From: Oscillospiraceae bacterium
Lineage (GTDB): Bacteria > Bacillota > Clostridia > Oscillospirales > Ruminococcaceae
Length of the DNA: 64,000 bases
Reading direction: 5' to 3'
Assembly (NCBI GenBank): GCA_017427265.1
Contig: JAFRTG010000011.1
Coordinates: 123,287-187,286, forward strand
The notes under the pieces are model-generated. The model saw only the letters and a list, made by a program, of their open reading frames with translations, had not been told where the DNA came from and did no database searches. The position numbers and the translations under genes are program-made. Numbering within the stretch: position 1 is the stretch's first letter; each line of letters starts with the position of its first letter. This document shows positions 43,854 through 52,243 of the stretch, piece after piece.

Positions 43854-43883
43854 ATTTTAGCATATATGTCGCCTGCGTGTCAA
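43854..43883 (-). promoter_or_regulatory. Promoter of precursor 3
   Basis: Minus strand TTGACA (43883-43878), an 18-base spacer ending in TATATGC, and TAAAAT (43859-43854), with an extended -10. Confidence 0.8.
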
Positions 43884-44510
43884 TACTGTTGACGTGTTTT
43901 ATATAAATTTTGTGAACAACGTATATTATGTATGGATATTATTGCTTGGGTTGTACATATTATATGAAAAATAATGCTAAAAGTCATTTTGTTTTCATAA
44001 GGCTTCCGGATATGCCCGAAAGCAGCAGGCAGAGCGCAGGAGCTGCGGCCGTTCCGGTTTTTTATGGCTTATTTCTGCTGTCCGGCATAGTTTCTCCCTT
44101 TTCAATGCACGTATCATTCTGTTCGTCGATCTTTTCCGTACCGCTTGCTACGTTCCTGTTCTGTGGAAATTCAGAAATATCAGGTGACTCGATGCCTTTC
44201 ACCCGCATAATGTCGATCAATTTCATCAGTTGCACGGCAGCCTGCGGTCTGTCACCGGGTATAAACTAAATTCCCGTTTTTCTAGTTGCGCTGATCATGG
44301 AATTTCAGCGTGCGTGAAAAAAATTGCCAAGCGCTGACAAGAAGTTTAACAGGAAATCCCCCTTATCAGGCAATTCAAAGGAGTATCTCTGCTCCTGCTT
44401 GATCAGGGGGATCAATTCGTATTACTTGTAAAAAGTATAGAGACCGGAAAAACTCCATGGTACTGCGATTAAAAGAAAGTACGGCCGCCTCTATAACGCC
44501 TATGTAAAAA
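43884..44510. other. Gene-poor region between RiPP locus and LRR gene
   Basis: About 630 bases. A minus-strand frame around 44062-44265 reads like the end of a soluble protein (GDRPQAAVQLMKLIDIM) but begins at a stop without a start codon, so it is at best a gene remnant. Nothing else is supported. Confidence 0.4.
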
Positions 44511-45170
44511 TCAGATTTGAATAATCTTTGTTTGAATCGGGAAGGCATCCTCTGCAATGATTGCACCAGCCGGAACCCCTGCTGACAGCAATGCGGTGCA
44601 GCCGTAGAATGCATGTGATTCAATGCGGCGGAGTGCGGCAGGGAAATGAATCGTTTTTAGTGCGGTGCAGCCCCAGAAGGTGTCAGCCGCAACTGTCTGA
44701 ACGCCATTCGGGATCGTGAACTCTGTCAGCGATTTACAGCTGGAAAAAGCGCCCTTGCCGATCAGGGTGACCGTGTCCGGAATGCGTAATTTGATCAGTT
44801 GCCGGCACTCCGAAAATGCCTGTGCGCCGATTTGGGTGATGCTGTCCGGCATTACGACACTGCGCAGGTTACGTGCGGAGAGAAATGCGTTGCTGCCGAT
44901 CTCTTTGATGCTGTCCGGCAGGATGACATAGCTGTTTTTGCCTTTATAGCGTACCAGCACACCGCGGTCGATCTCAAGATCGCTCAGGGGCGTCGCCGAA
45001 AATTCCTTTTTCGAGAAGGATGTCGTCTGCGGTACCGGTGTCGAGTTGGCAAAAATCGCTTTCGCGGTGAAAAACGGTTTGCCGCAGGCAGGACAGATCA
45101 TCGCTTCCCTTGCGCGGTCAACGGTAATGACTGCCCCGCATAAGGGGCAGAATGCGTGATTCAGGTTCAT
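44511..45170 (-). CDS. Zinc-ribbon protein with BspA-type leucine-rich repeats
   Basis: 219 aa. The N-terminus has CPLCG...CPACG, a zinc ribbon. Residues about 75-215 hold five LRR_5 repeats with the pattern IPDSVTxIGxxAFxxCxxLxxxxIP (KEIGSNAFLSARNL, TQIGAQAFSECRQL, TLIGKGAFSSCKSL). No signal peptide, so probably cytoplasmic or non-classically exported, unlike the surface BspA proteins. Function unknown. Confidence 0.82.
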   Translation of the reverse strand: MNLNHAFCPLCGAVITVDRAREAMICPACGKPFFTAKAIFANSTPVPQTTSFSKKEFSATPLSDLEIDRGVLVRYKGKNSYVILPDSIKEIGSNAFLSARNLRSVVMPDSITQIGAQAFSECRQLIKLRIPDTVTLIGKGAFSSCKSLTEFTIPNGVQTVAADTFWGCTALKTIHFPAALRRIESHAFYGCTALLSAGVPAGAIIAEDAFPIQTKIIQI

Positions 45171-45308
45171 ATGCTTTATCCTTTCTCAATTCAGTAAATG
45201 CGCGAAATCAGTACGCCTCAATGAATGCATATGCACTCTGACAGAAGCATCCGGTCAGTTTGTCATCGGATGAAACGATACAAAGCCCGCAGCCCTCTGT
45301 ATACCAGA

Positions 45309-45337
45309 ATTATAGCACAAAAGAAGGAATAAGTCAA
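45309..45337 (-). promoter_or_regulatory. Promoter of the zinc-ribbon LRR gene
   Basis: Minus strand TTGACT (45337-45332), a 17-base spacer ending in TGC, and TATAAT (45314-45309). It is 139 bases before the start. The remainder of the 335-base gap to 45505 holds only the extended -10 (TGCTATAAT, 45457-45465) of the next + strand gene. Confidence 0.75.
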
Positions 45338-45505
45338 TCAGAAATCCAGGACAGGCGGCACTGCGAAGAACCGGCGGTGCTGATGTGTATGGGATTATAA
45401 AGGAGCCGTTGGGTTCCCATGTCTGCACACAGTTAAAGACTTATTAAGTATTTCCGTGCTATAATCGTAGCATAGAGAAACCCACATACGAAATGAGGTA
45501 TTGAC

Positions 45506-46434
45506 ATGTTCTGGAGAATACTCAAAAAAGATCTGAAACGCAAGAAAACGATGAATGTGATTCTGCTGCTGTTTGTGATCCTGTGTGCAATGTTTGCATC
45601 GGCGGCAGTCAATAACATCATCGCTGTGACAGGCGGTATTGAGCACTATTTTGAAGCAGCCAATATGCCGGATGTCACTGTACAGATGCTCGCCGAGGAA
45701 AGTACGGCAGAGGAACGAATCAGAGTGCTGCCGTCCGTGAAGGAAGTCAAGGCGGAGCAATGGCTGATCGTTCTGAGCTCAAAGAGCTTTGAGCACAACG
45801 GAAAAAAGCTCGAAAACTTCTTTAATCCTGCGGGGCTGATTTCCGAATCCGAAATGGGCATCCACTATTTCGATCATGAAAACAAGATCATCGAACAGGT
45901 CGGAAAGGGCTGTTTCTACGCAAACAAACCGTTCTTTCAGGATACAGATATCCGGATCGGTGATGATGTCGTGCTGACGGTCGGAGATACGAAACGGACG
46001 CTGAAATTCTGGGACAGTTCAAGGGTGCGCTGTTCAGCAATGAAACAAATTCCAATCCGTTCCTGATTCTGAACGCAAACGATTACATTGATTTTGACAG
46101 GGAAGAAAGTACACATTTTCAGAATTTCAAGATGCTCTATGTAAAATCATCGGATGCAGAAGCAATCCGGGATATTGCGAAAGACTACGATTATGTGAAT
46201 GTCAGCACCAAAGAAGACAGCAGGAATATTCACCTGTATGACATGATTGCGGCATATATCATGATGGTAATCAGCATTGCGCTGATGATTACCGCATTTG
46301 TGGTGCTGCAGTTTACGATCGGCTTCACGATCAGCGATGAATTACGCGAGATCGGCGTGATGAAAGCGGTCGGTATCGGCAGCCGCAGCATCCGCGGATT
46401 GTATATTGGTTGCAAGGCTGGCATAAATATCTAA
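45506..46434 (+). pseudogene. FtsX-like ABC permease, frameshifted and truncated
   Basis: The N-terminus MFWRILKKDLKRKKTMNVILLLF is a normal FtsX permease start with a first helix. Near 46008 one base is missing: the frame reads LKFWDSSRVRC-stop at 46066, while the +1 frame reads LGQFKGALFSNETNSNPFLIL and continues into the FtsX domain (AFVVLQFTIGFTISDELREIGVMKAVG). It then ends after IRGLYIGCKAG with a stop at 46434, although the family needs a further 400-500 residues. No ATPase gene follows. A decayed relic. Confidence 0.88.
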
Positions 46435-46487
46435 CCGACAAGTGAAGCATCTGAGTACCGAACAAAACGGCCAAGAAAGAGAAAGGC

Positions 46488-46534
46488 TATGCATAATCTG
46501 ATACTGCGTATGAATCCTCCTCTCTGCTCGAATG
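46488..46534 (+). repeat. Dispersed intergenic repeat R2, copy A
   Basis: Shares the exact 19-mer TATGCATAATCTGATACTG with 54252-54270 and then a looser TCTCTGC-CGAATG block. No coding sense. Confidence 0.65.
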
Positions 46535-46587
46535 TTCAACATTCTGCAGGAATATACTCTGCAATGTATATGAAAGCCCGGCATCCC

Positions 46588-46700
46588 GGGCTTTTCCTTA
46601 TCATCTTGCAATTTCAGCCATAATATGCTATACTACACTTGGATTGGTATATCTTTTTCGCGGAGGTTTCTTCTGATAACAGGCGAGAGCAGGAATGCTC
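46588..46700 (+). repeat. Dispersed promoter-bearing repeat R1, copy A
   Basis: Similar to 51250-51360: a CGGGCTTTT block, then CTTGCAATTTCAGCC-TAAT-TGCTATACT and a trailing GATAA...AGGAATG. It contains TTGCAA (46606-46611), a 17-base spacer and TATACT (46629-46634), which could drive the transglutaminase gene. Confidence 0.65.
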
Positions 46701-46759
46701 ATCAGTCTGAGTCAGCTGATTCCGGAAGGAATGCTGCTGTATGCTGTAAAGGAGAGAAT

Positions 46760-47928
46760 ATGAAAGAGGACAATTACGGAATGCAGGCCATGCAGGCGGA
46801 GGCGCCGCAGAAACCGGAAGCAGCCGTTCCGCCGCTGAATACAGAAAAGCTGCCAAAGGAAAAGAAGATACGCAGAAAGCCGAATGCCGCTGCTGAGGTC
46901 ATCAACGGGACTGTGATCGAAGCCGAGATTGAAACCAGAATGCGAAAAAAAATGCTGCGCAAATATCTGATCCGGGTCGGGGCATGTGTGCTGATTTTTT
47001 CGGCTGTGTTCCTGCGTATCTTCGGGAGCTCTCTGCTGTCGCTGCTCCACGGCTCGGATGATATGTTCATCCGGCATTTCCGCGAGCCGGTCAGTCTGGA
47101 AGAAAATCCGAAGCTGGTCGAGCTGATGTATGACGCTGCACGGGACGGCGGACGGGATTTTTCGTTTGACACGGAGCTTCTGCGCTGCAATACTGCTGAA
47201 CAGGCATTCAAGATCATCAGCGCATCCTGTATGGCAATGTTGGACGAGCATCCGGAAATTTTTTTCTCTACGGTGCTGATCCGACGATATATACCGGCGG
47301 AAAGGACGGCGCACAGCTTGGCAAAAGGATTGATTGCTCGTTTTTCATCTTTGAAGAATTTCAGCATATGCCGCGCAAAAAAATGTATTCGGAAATGGAA
47401 AAAGAAGCAAAGCGTATTGTGTCGCTGGCGCCGAAGCATTGCAGTGATTCTGAGAAGGCGTTGTTTATCCACGATTACCTCGCCGGCAATGTGGAGTATG
47501 ATGTAGCCGGCAGCAAGAGCGACGACTATGATCTTTGTTTTACCGCCTACGGCGCACTGAAAGATCACTCTGCCGTCTGTAACGGCTATGCCTGTGCCTA
47601 TGCGTATCTGATGCATCTGATGGATATTGACTGCAAGGTCGTCACGGGAGAGGCCAAAACGGAAGGCCTTGAAACGCTGCTTGTGAAGCTGTCACTGATC
47701 GACAACAGGCATGCGTGGAATTGTATCGAACTGGACGGCGAGCATTACTGGGTCGATGTCACATGGGACGATTTTGATCCCGTTTCGCATACCTATTGTT
47801 TTATTGATGACAAAACGCTGTTTGAAAGCCATAAGCTGAATGACGCCTATAAGGATCTTCCGTCCTGCAAGAGTACGAAGCTGAACGACAGTCTGCTTCT
47901 GGCCGATCAGAACGGTGCAGCAAACTGA
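46760..47928 (+). pseudogene. Membrane-anchored transglutaminase-like protein, frameshift in a T7 run
   Basis: ATG 46760 has AAAGGAGAG upstream. After a Pro/Lys-rich cytoplasmic part comes one membrane helix (VGACVLIFSAVFLRIFG). The frame breaks at the T7 run 47259-47265: upstream EHPEIFF, and in the +1 frame YGADPTIYTGGKDGAQL; one more T would give EIFFLYGADPTI. Downstream is a full transglutaminase-like core with Cys in AVCNGYACAYA, His in NRHAWNCIEL and Asp in YWVDVTWDD. The second half runs to 47928. Gene may be off by slippage or switch by phase variation; a sequencing error in the run is also possible. Confidence 0.82.
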
Positions 47929-47942
47929 TGAGGGATAACCAC

Positions 47943-49793
47943 ATGAAACCACATTTTACAGTGCGCATCACAGCAGCCGGAACAGCATTGCTCCTTGCCT
48001 TTGCAAATGTCGGGGCTCTGCCTGTTTCTGCGGAAACCGTAGTACCTGCTCCGGAATTCTCACAGGAAAGCGGCTTCTATGCAGATTCCTTTGCTTTGCG
48101 TCTGACCGCGCCGGAGGGCTTTACCGTCTACTATACACTCGACGGCAGCGACCCCACTGCTGATTCACAGCAGTATCAGGCACCGATTACCGTTTATGAC
48201 CGGACGCCGGAGGAGAATATTTACGCTGCGGTCAAGGATGTTGATGTGGGTTATATTCCGCCGGAGGAGCCTGTTGACAAAGCGATGATCGTGCGGGCAG
48301 CAGCGGCGGATGCAGCAGGCCATTTCAGCGAGACCGTGACCAAGACTTATTTCATCGGCTATTCAGAAAGCGATTACCTGATGAAAATACCGATCATCTC
48401 GCTGGTTACTGACCCGGCGAATCTGTTTGACCCGCAAAAGGGTATTTATATCGACGGCTCTGATGATAATCCGAACGGCGGATTTTTGCCGAACTTTATG
48501 CGGGAGGGAAAGGAGTGGGAGCGTCCCGCGCACTTCACAGTGTTTGAAAACGGTGCAGCTGCCTACAGTGCCGAAATCGGCATCCGCATTCACGGAAACT
48601 CCTCCCGCTACTCCCCGCAGAAGAGCTTTTCGTTCTATTCGCGCAAGGAATACGGCACCAAGCGTATCAAATATGATTTCTTTGACGGTGCGCGAAAGGA
48701 CATCGACGGTAATGTACTGGAATCGGTCAATCACGTTGTCGTGCGGAACGGCGGCAACGATCAGCATCTGAAAATCCGTGACCGGCTGAATCAGGAGATG
48801 GCTGCGGGTCTCCGCTGCGGTACGCAGGCACAGCATGAATGTATTCTGTTCCTCGACGGCGAATACTGGGGGCTTTACAATATCACAGAAAAGGTAAACG
48901 AATCCTATGTCGCAGATCATTATCATATCAGCAAGGATGACGTCCTTCTGATGAAAAACCTTCCGGTTCCTGAGGATGACATCGGCGGTTTACTGGATTT
49001 GTATGCACTTTCGCAGCGGGTCTGGAGCGAAGAGGATCCCTATGATCTGTTTGCCGAACGCATGGATATGGGGAGCTTTGCCGATTATGCTGCGGTTGAG
49101 CTGATTGTCGGGAACATTGACTGCGGCTACAACAATTATGCGCTCTGGAAAAGCAAGACGATTGACCCGGCGAATCCCTATGCGGACGGCCGATGGCGCT
49201 TTGTTTTGTACGATACGGAATACGGTCAGGGGCTTTTCGGCATGTCGGAGCCGGATCAAAGTGTTTTTGAGGAGCTGCAAAGCAGGGGCGGCGGAATTTT
49301 GGACATTCTGTTTACGCTGCTGCAATACAGTCCGCGGTTCCGCACAGAGTTTGCAGCAGCCTATCTGCGCATCTGCGGGGAGAATTATAATTCCGGCAGG
49401 GTGCTGAGCCGAATGGATGAGCTGTGGCTTGCATATCGTGAGCCGCTGACAGAGACCTATGCGCGGTTCCGCTTCAATACTTATGACAGCTATGACCTCG
49501 CAGATCTGTCGTATGAGGAAGCACTGACGAAGCTCTGTACCGTCCTGCAGAACTTTTGGGAAAAGCGTCCGGAATACGCGGCGGCGCAATCCATTCAGCA
49601 GCTGCAGCTCTATATCATAATCGGAGATGTGAACGGTGACGGAATAACCGGTGCAGCAGATGCGGCACTGCTCCGTGACTGGCTGCTTGGCAATCCGGAT
49701 GCAGTGCTGACTGAATGGTACGCTGCTGATATGAATACAGACGGCAAGCTCGATGCAGCCGATCTGACGCTGCTGCAGCAGATGTTGCTGTGA
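47943..49793 (+). CDS. Secreted CotH-kinase-family protein with C-terminal dockerin
   Basis: 616 aa from ATG 47943 (GAGGGA 7 bases upstream; the overlapping ATG 47928 lacks a site). Signal peptide (LLLAFANVGALPVSA), then a chitobiase C-terminal-like beta domain (FTVYYTLDGSDPTADSQQY), then a CotH domain (IRIHGNSSRYSPQKSFSFY, LFLDGEYWGLYNITEKVNESYV, DTEYGQGLF). The C-terminus is a dockerin (GDVNGDGITGAADAALLRDW and DMNTDGKLDAADLTLLQQM). CotH proteins of spores are protein kinases; in rumen bacteria dockerin-CotH proteins are known as cell-surface or cellulosome components of unclear role. Confidence 0.9.
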   Translation: MKPHFTVRITAAGTALLLAFANVGALPVSAETVVPAPEFSQESGFYADSFALRLTAPEGFTVYYTLDGSDPTADSQQYQAPITVYDRTPEENIYAAVKDVDVGYIPPEEPVDKAMIVRAAAADAAGHFSETVTKTYFIGYSESDYLMKIPIISLVTDPANLFDPQKGIYIDGSDDNPNGGFLPNFMREGKEWERPAHFTVFENGAAAYSAEIGIRIHGNSSRYSPQKSFSFYSRKEYGTKRIKYDFFDGARKDIDGNVLESVNHVVVRNGGNDQHLKIRDRLNQEMAAGLRCGTQAQHECILFLDGEYWGLYNITEKVNESYVADHYHISKDDVLLMKNLPVPEDDIGGLLDLYALSQRVWSEEDPYDLFAERMDMGSFADYAAVELIVGNIDCGYNNYALWKSKTIDPANPYADGRWRFVLYDTEYGQGLFGMSEPDQSVFEELQSRGGGILDILFTLLQYSPRFRTEFAAAYLRICGENYNSGRVLSRMDELWLAYREPLTETYARFRFNTYDSYDLADLSYEEALTKLCTVLQNFWEKRPEYAAAQSIQQLQLYIIIGDVNGDGITGAADAALLRDWLLGNPDAVLTEWYAADMNTDGKLDAADLTLLQQMLL

Positions 49794-49827
49794 TGGCAGT
49801 GGGCTGTGTCCTGTTATCAATGAGAAA

Positions 49828-49889
49828 CCCTCCGGCATTGCCGGAGGGGGGTGAAAAGAAAGCCAGCGTGTATCACACACGCCGGCTTT
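49828..49889. terminator. Double terminator between convergent CotH and M4 peptidase genes
   Basis: CCCTCCGGC-ATT-GCCGGAGGG (49828-49848) is a perfect stem. A second stem, AAAGCCAGCGTG (49859-49870) with CACGCCGGCTTT (49878-49889), has one mismatch and is followed by CCATTTTTGG. Together they serve both directions. Confidence 0.8.
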
Positions 49890-49938
49890 CCATTTTTGGT
49901 ATATATCCAGTTTGCTTTTGGAGCTATTGAACTGCAAT

Positions 49939-51078
49939 TTACGTTCTGCTGTAGATGCCGACCTCATCGAATGCGGACATCAGATCGAAAACCTGCGCGA
50001 TGTAATATCTGCCGCCGATCTGGCTGAGCACCTCAACAGCTGCTTCAAAGAATGCTTCTCGGCAATCTGCGAAGCCGGCATTGGTGCCTGTCGTGTACTT
50101 CGAGATGGATTTCAGCCAGATCTTTGCAAGCGTCTGATCGGAATAACCCTTTTCATGCATCAGATAGGCTGCGTGGGAAATGACAGTCGAGCCGGCTGCC
50201 GCAAAGTTTTGGTAATTCGGATATACGGCCATGAAATATGTGAATTCCTGATATGTGGTGCAGTAGTGTTCGTTCGGCGCGTCCGGGTTGTTCGTTGCGG
50301 AAGGACACGCAATATTGCGGTAGCAGTAATCCTTGGCGGGGGAGTTGTTAAGGAACAGCGTTGCGCCGAATTTCCAGTCATGCTGCTCGTCTGCCAGTTC
50401 AGCCAGAATATCGCTGTATGCTTCCATCAATGCCGTTGTCTCGGTAGAAACAGCGCCGTAATCAATCCACCCGATTTCTTTTCCGGTAACAAGGTGCATC
50501 AGCTCATGCGTTACGATATCGGTTGCGCTGCCGTTGAATCCGGTTGCGTTTTCCTTTGTTGTATCTGTGGAGCCCATGCCGAGGAAGATGGTATTATCGG
50601 CCGCCCATGCGTTTTCGCGCGCGCCGTCTCCGGTGTGCGAATGTGTGATGAAATCGTTGATTGCAATATAAAGCGGTTCCGTGTAGGTGTAGCCGTTGGT
50701 GCTCAGAAAATCGTATGCCTTTTCAGCATTGTAAAGACCGCACTGGCCTGCCTGGCTGATCTGATAATCGGAACCGTATACGCGGAGTACATCGTTGTAG
50801 TTTGCTGAGATGATGTCGTGAAAACTGCTTGTGCTGACGGCACGGATATTCCGTCCGGGCGTATAGAGATAGTCCTGATGGTCCTGATTGCTTCTGCAGT
50901 AATCCAGAACGATGTTGCCGTAATTGCTGTGCCAGTACGAATTCCAGAATGTGCCGTGTTTGGGCGTCACGGTATTGGGGGACAAGGTAACGGCACTGGC
51001 TGTCAGGGATGTGCAGAATGTTGCAGCAAGGCAGATTGCGGAAACGGAAGCGGCAATCCTTTTGAGGCGGTTTTTCAT
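49939..51078 (-). CDS. Secreted thermolysin-like (M4) metallopeptidase
   Basis: 379 aa with a signal peptide (ASVSAICLAATFCTSLTASA). The catalytic part has DIVTHELMHLVTG (His 191, Glu 192, His 195) and the third ligand in TALMEAYSDILAE (Glu 219), as in M4 gluzincins. The C-terminal His is likely in STVISHAAYLMHEKGY. Unlike classic thermolysins, it lacks a long propeptide and the total length is short, so it may be made without autocatalytic processing. No dockerin. Four to six Cys residues are unusual for the family. Confidence 0.85.
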   Translation of the reverse strand: MKNRLKRIAASVSAICLAATFCTSLTASAVTLSPNTVTPKHGTFWNSYWHSNYGNIVLDYCRSNQDHQDYLYTPGRNIRAVSTSSFHDIISANYNDVLRVYGSDYQISQAGQCGLYNAEKAYDFLSTNGYTYTEPLYIAINDFITHSHTGDGARENAWAADNTIFLGMGSTDTTKENATGFNGSATDIVTHELMHLVTGKEIGWIDYGAVSTETTALMEAYSDILAELADEQHDWKFGATLFLNNSPAKDYCYRNIACPSATNNPDAPNEHYCTTYQEFTYFMAVYPNYQNFAAAGSTVISHAAYLMHEKGYSDQTLAKIWLKSISKYTTGTNAGFADCREAFFEAAVEVLSQIGGRYYIAQVFDLMSAFDEVGIYSRT

Positions 51079-51249
51079 AGTGGTACTCCTTTTCTAAAAA
51101 TTAGGATGCGGTGCATACTGCATCCGTTTCTATTGTATGATAACTGAGCGGTCGCTCACAAGTTATATATTGCTGATGTTTTGTTTTTTGTTGCGGCTTT
51201 GGCGCGGCGTACAGGATTTTGTATTCTCCTTTTTGATGCAATTAGAAAG

Positions 51250-51360
51250 CCGGGCTTTTTATATTTCCTTGCAATTTCAGCCTTAATGTGCTATACTGTA
51301 TTGGGATTATTATATCCTTTTCATGGAAGAATCTCATGATAATCTGTGAGATCAGGAATG
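51250..51360 (+). repeat. Dispersed promoter-bearing repeat R1, copy B
   Basis: Second copy of the R1 repeat at 46588. It keeps TTGCAA (51269-51274), a 17-base spacer and TATACT (51292-51297), but no gene follows within 180 bases, so it may make a short transcript. Confidence 0.65.
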
Positions 51361-51434
51361 CGGACGGATTTGCAGGACGTAAACAGCATAAGATCAGGCA
51401 ATCTATGCCTGATTTCGTTCTATCATTGCTGTTA

Positions 51435-51506
51435 TGACAGTTTTGTGACATTTTCCTGACAGAATTCCGGGGAAATCTTTTGCCTGCTGTGGTATGATTA
51501 TGACAG
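51435..51506 (+). promoter_or_regulatory. Phased TGACAG/T repeats (Pho-box-like) before the two-component operon
   Basis: TGACAG at 51435, TGACAT at 51446, TGACAG at 51457 and TGACAG at 51501 are 11, 11 and 44 bases apart, all multiples of 11. Read on the other strand, the first three are CTGTCA-type half sites as in OmpR/PhoB-family boxes. A TATGAT -10 lies at 51493-51498 without a clear -35, so activation by a bound regulator is plausible. Confidence 0.65.
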
Positions 51507-51548
51507 GCCGAACGAAACGGTCAAATCAAATTTACAGGAGGTTTTCCC

Positions 51549-52175
51549 ATGAAAACAAAAATGATTTTTACAGCAGCACTCTCTGTACTGGCAGCATGTG
51601 TTCCGGTCAATGCACTGGCGGCACCGACGGAGAAAAACACAGCAGCGGTTTATGAAGCATTCGAGGATGAGAACGGCGGGATCGTGTGCAAGGTCAGTAC
51701 GGAAACCGATGAAAATGCTGATATGCCGACATACATCTGCTGTACTGCAGCCGGCGACAGCACAGGCTGTGCTGTGGTGGAAGGAGACGGCGATTTCGGC
51801 GATCTGACAAAGGAAGAACTGGATGAGCTGAAAAATCTCTTTGCGCGTCAAAATGCAATCTATGATGAAGTCTGCGGCGGTGACACTGAACTGACTGAGG
51901 CGGAATACAAGGCTGCATTGGATGCGCGCAGACCGGAGCTTGATGTGATTGAGGCGCGCATCAGTGAACTGCTTGAAAAGTCCGGCGAGGAGGTCTATAT
52001 CTACAAGGAAGGCGACTGCATGGAATACGCTTCTTCGCTGACTATTGATGATGACGGTACAATCACTTATATGGCGGGGGACGGAGAAGGTACCGAACTG
52101 ACTGAAGATGAGGTGAACGAGTTCCTCAATAACGGCACCCTGACCAGGACACTGGAGATTTCTGACGGAAACTGA
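51549..52175 (+). CDS. Small secreted acidic protein, function unknown
   Basis: 208 aa; AGGAGG precedes the ATG by 6 bases. Signal peptide (MIFTAALSVLAACVPVNALAA). The mature part is very acidic, with a predicted helical hairpin in the middle (LTKEELDELKNLFARQNAIYDE...LDVIEARISELLEKS) and beta-rich ends. Four Cys residues may form disulfides. It is cotranscribed with the response regulator and kinase, whose operator lies upstream, so it is likely a product and perhaps a ligand or modulator of that system (inference). Confidence 0.8.
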   Translation: MKTKMIFTAALSVLAACVPVNALAAPTEKNTAAVYEAFEDENGGIVCKVSTETDENADMPTYICCTAAGDSTGCAVVEGDGDFGDLTKEELDELKNLFARQNAIYDEVCGGDTELTEAEYKAALDARRPELDVIEARISELLEKSGEEVYIYKEGDCMEYASSLTIDDDGTITYMAGDGEGTELTEDEVNEFLNNGTLTRTLEISDGN

Positions 52176-52192
52176 GTGAATTACACAGATAC

Positions 52193-52230
52193 TGCGGAAC
52201 CTGCCTGATATCACGGGCAGGTATTCCGCA
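52193..52230 (+). terminator. Hairpin between secreted protein and response regulator genes
   Basis: TGCGGAACCTGCC (52193-52205) pairs with GGCAGGTATTCCGCA (52216-52230), with a two-base bulge. It is directly followed by TTTGGAGG, the ribosome site of the next gene. Probably a leaky terminator that makes the secreted protein more abundant than the regulators. Confidence 0.6.
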
Positions 52231-52243
52231 TTTGGAGGTACAT

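Larger units (their letters stand above)
46435..46759. other. Intergenic region with two dispersed repeats
   Basis: Holds repeat R2 copy A (46488-46534) and repeat R1 copy A (46588-46700), which includes a promoter. No gene is supported here. Confidence 0.5.
51079..51548. other. Intergenic control region between M4 peptidase and two-component operon
   Basis: 470 bases without a gene. It contains a minus-strand promoter for the peptidase (TTGTGA 51161-51156, 18-base spacer, TACAAT 51137-51132), repeat R1 copy B, and the 11-bp direct repeats of the next + strand operon. Confidence 0.6.

Noticed and set aside
42870-43890. Regularly spaced similar blocks first looked like a CRISPR array
   Set aside because: Units are about 500 bases apart and consist of promoter, coding sequence and hairpin; there are no short identical repeats with unique spacers, and no cas genes.
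44062-44265. Minus-strand open segment with PGDRPQAAVQLMKLIDIM
   Set aside because: Begins straight after a stop and has no start codon; looks like the end of a lost protein, but the family is not identifiable.
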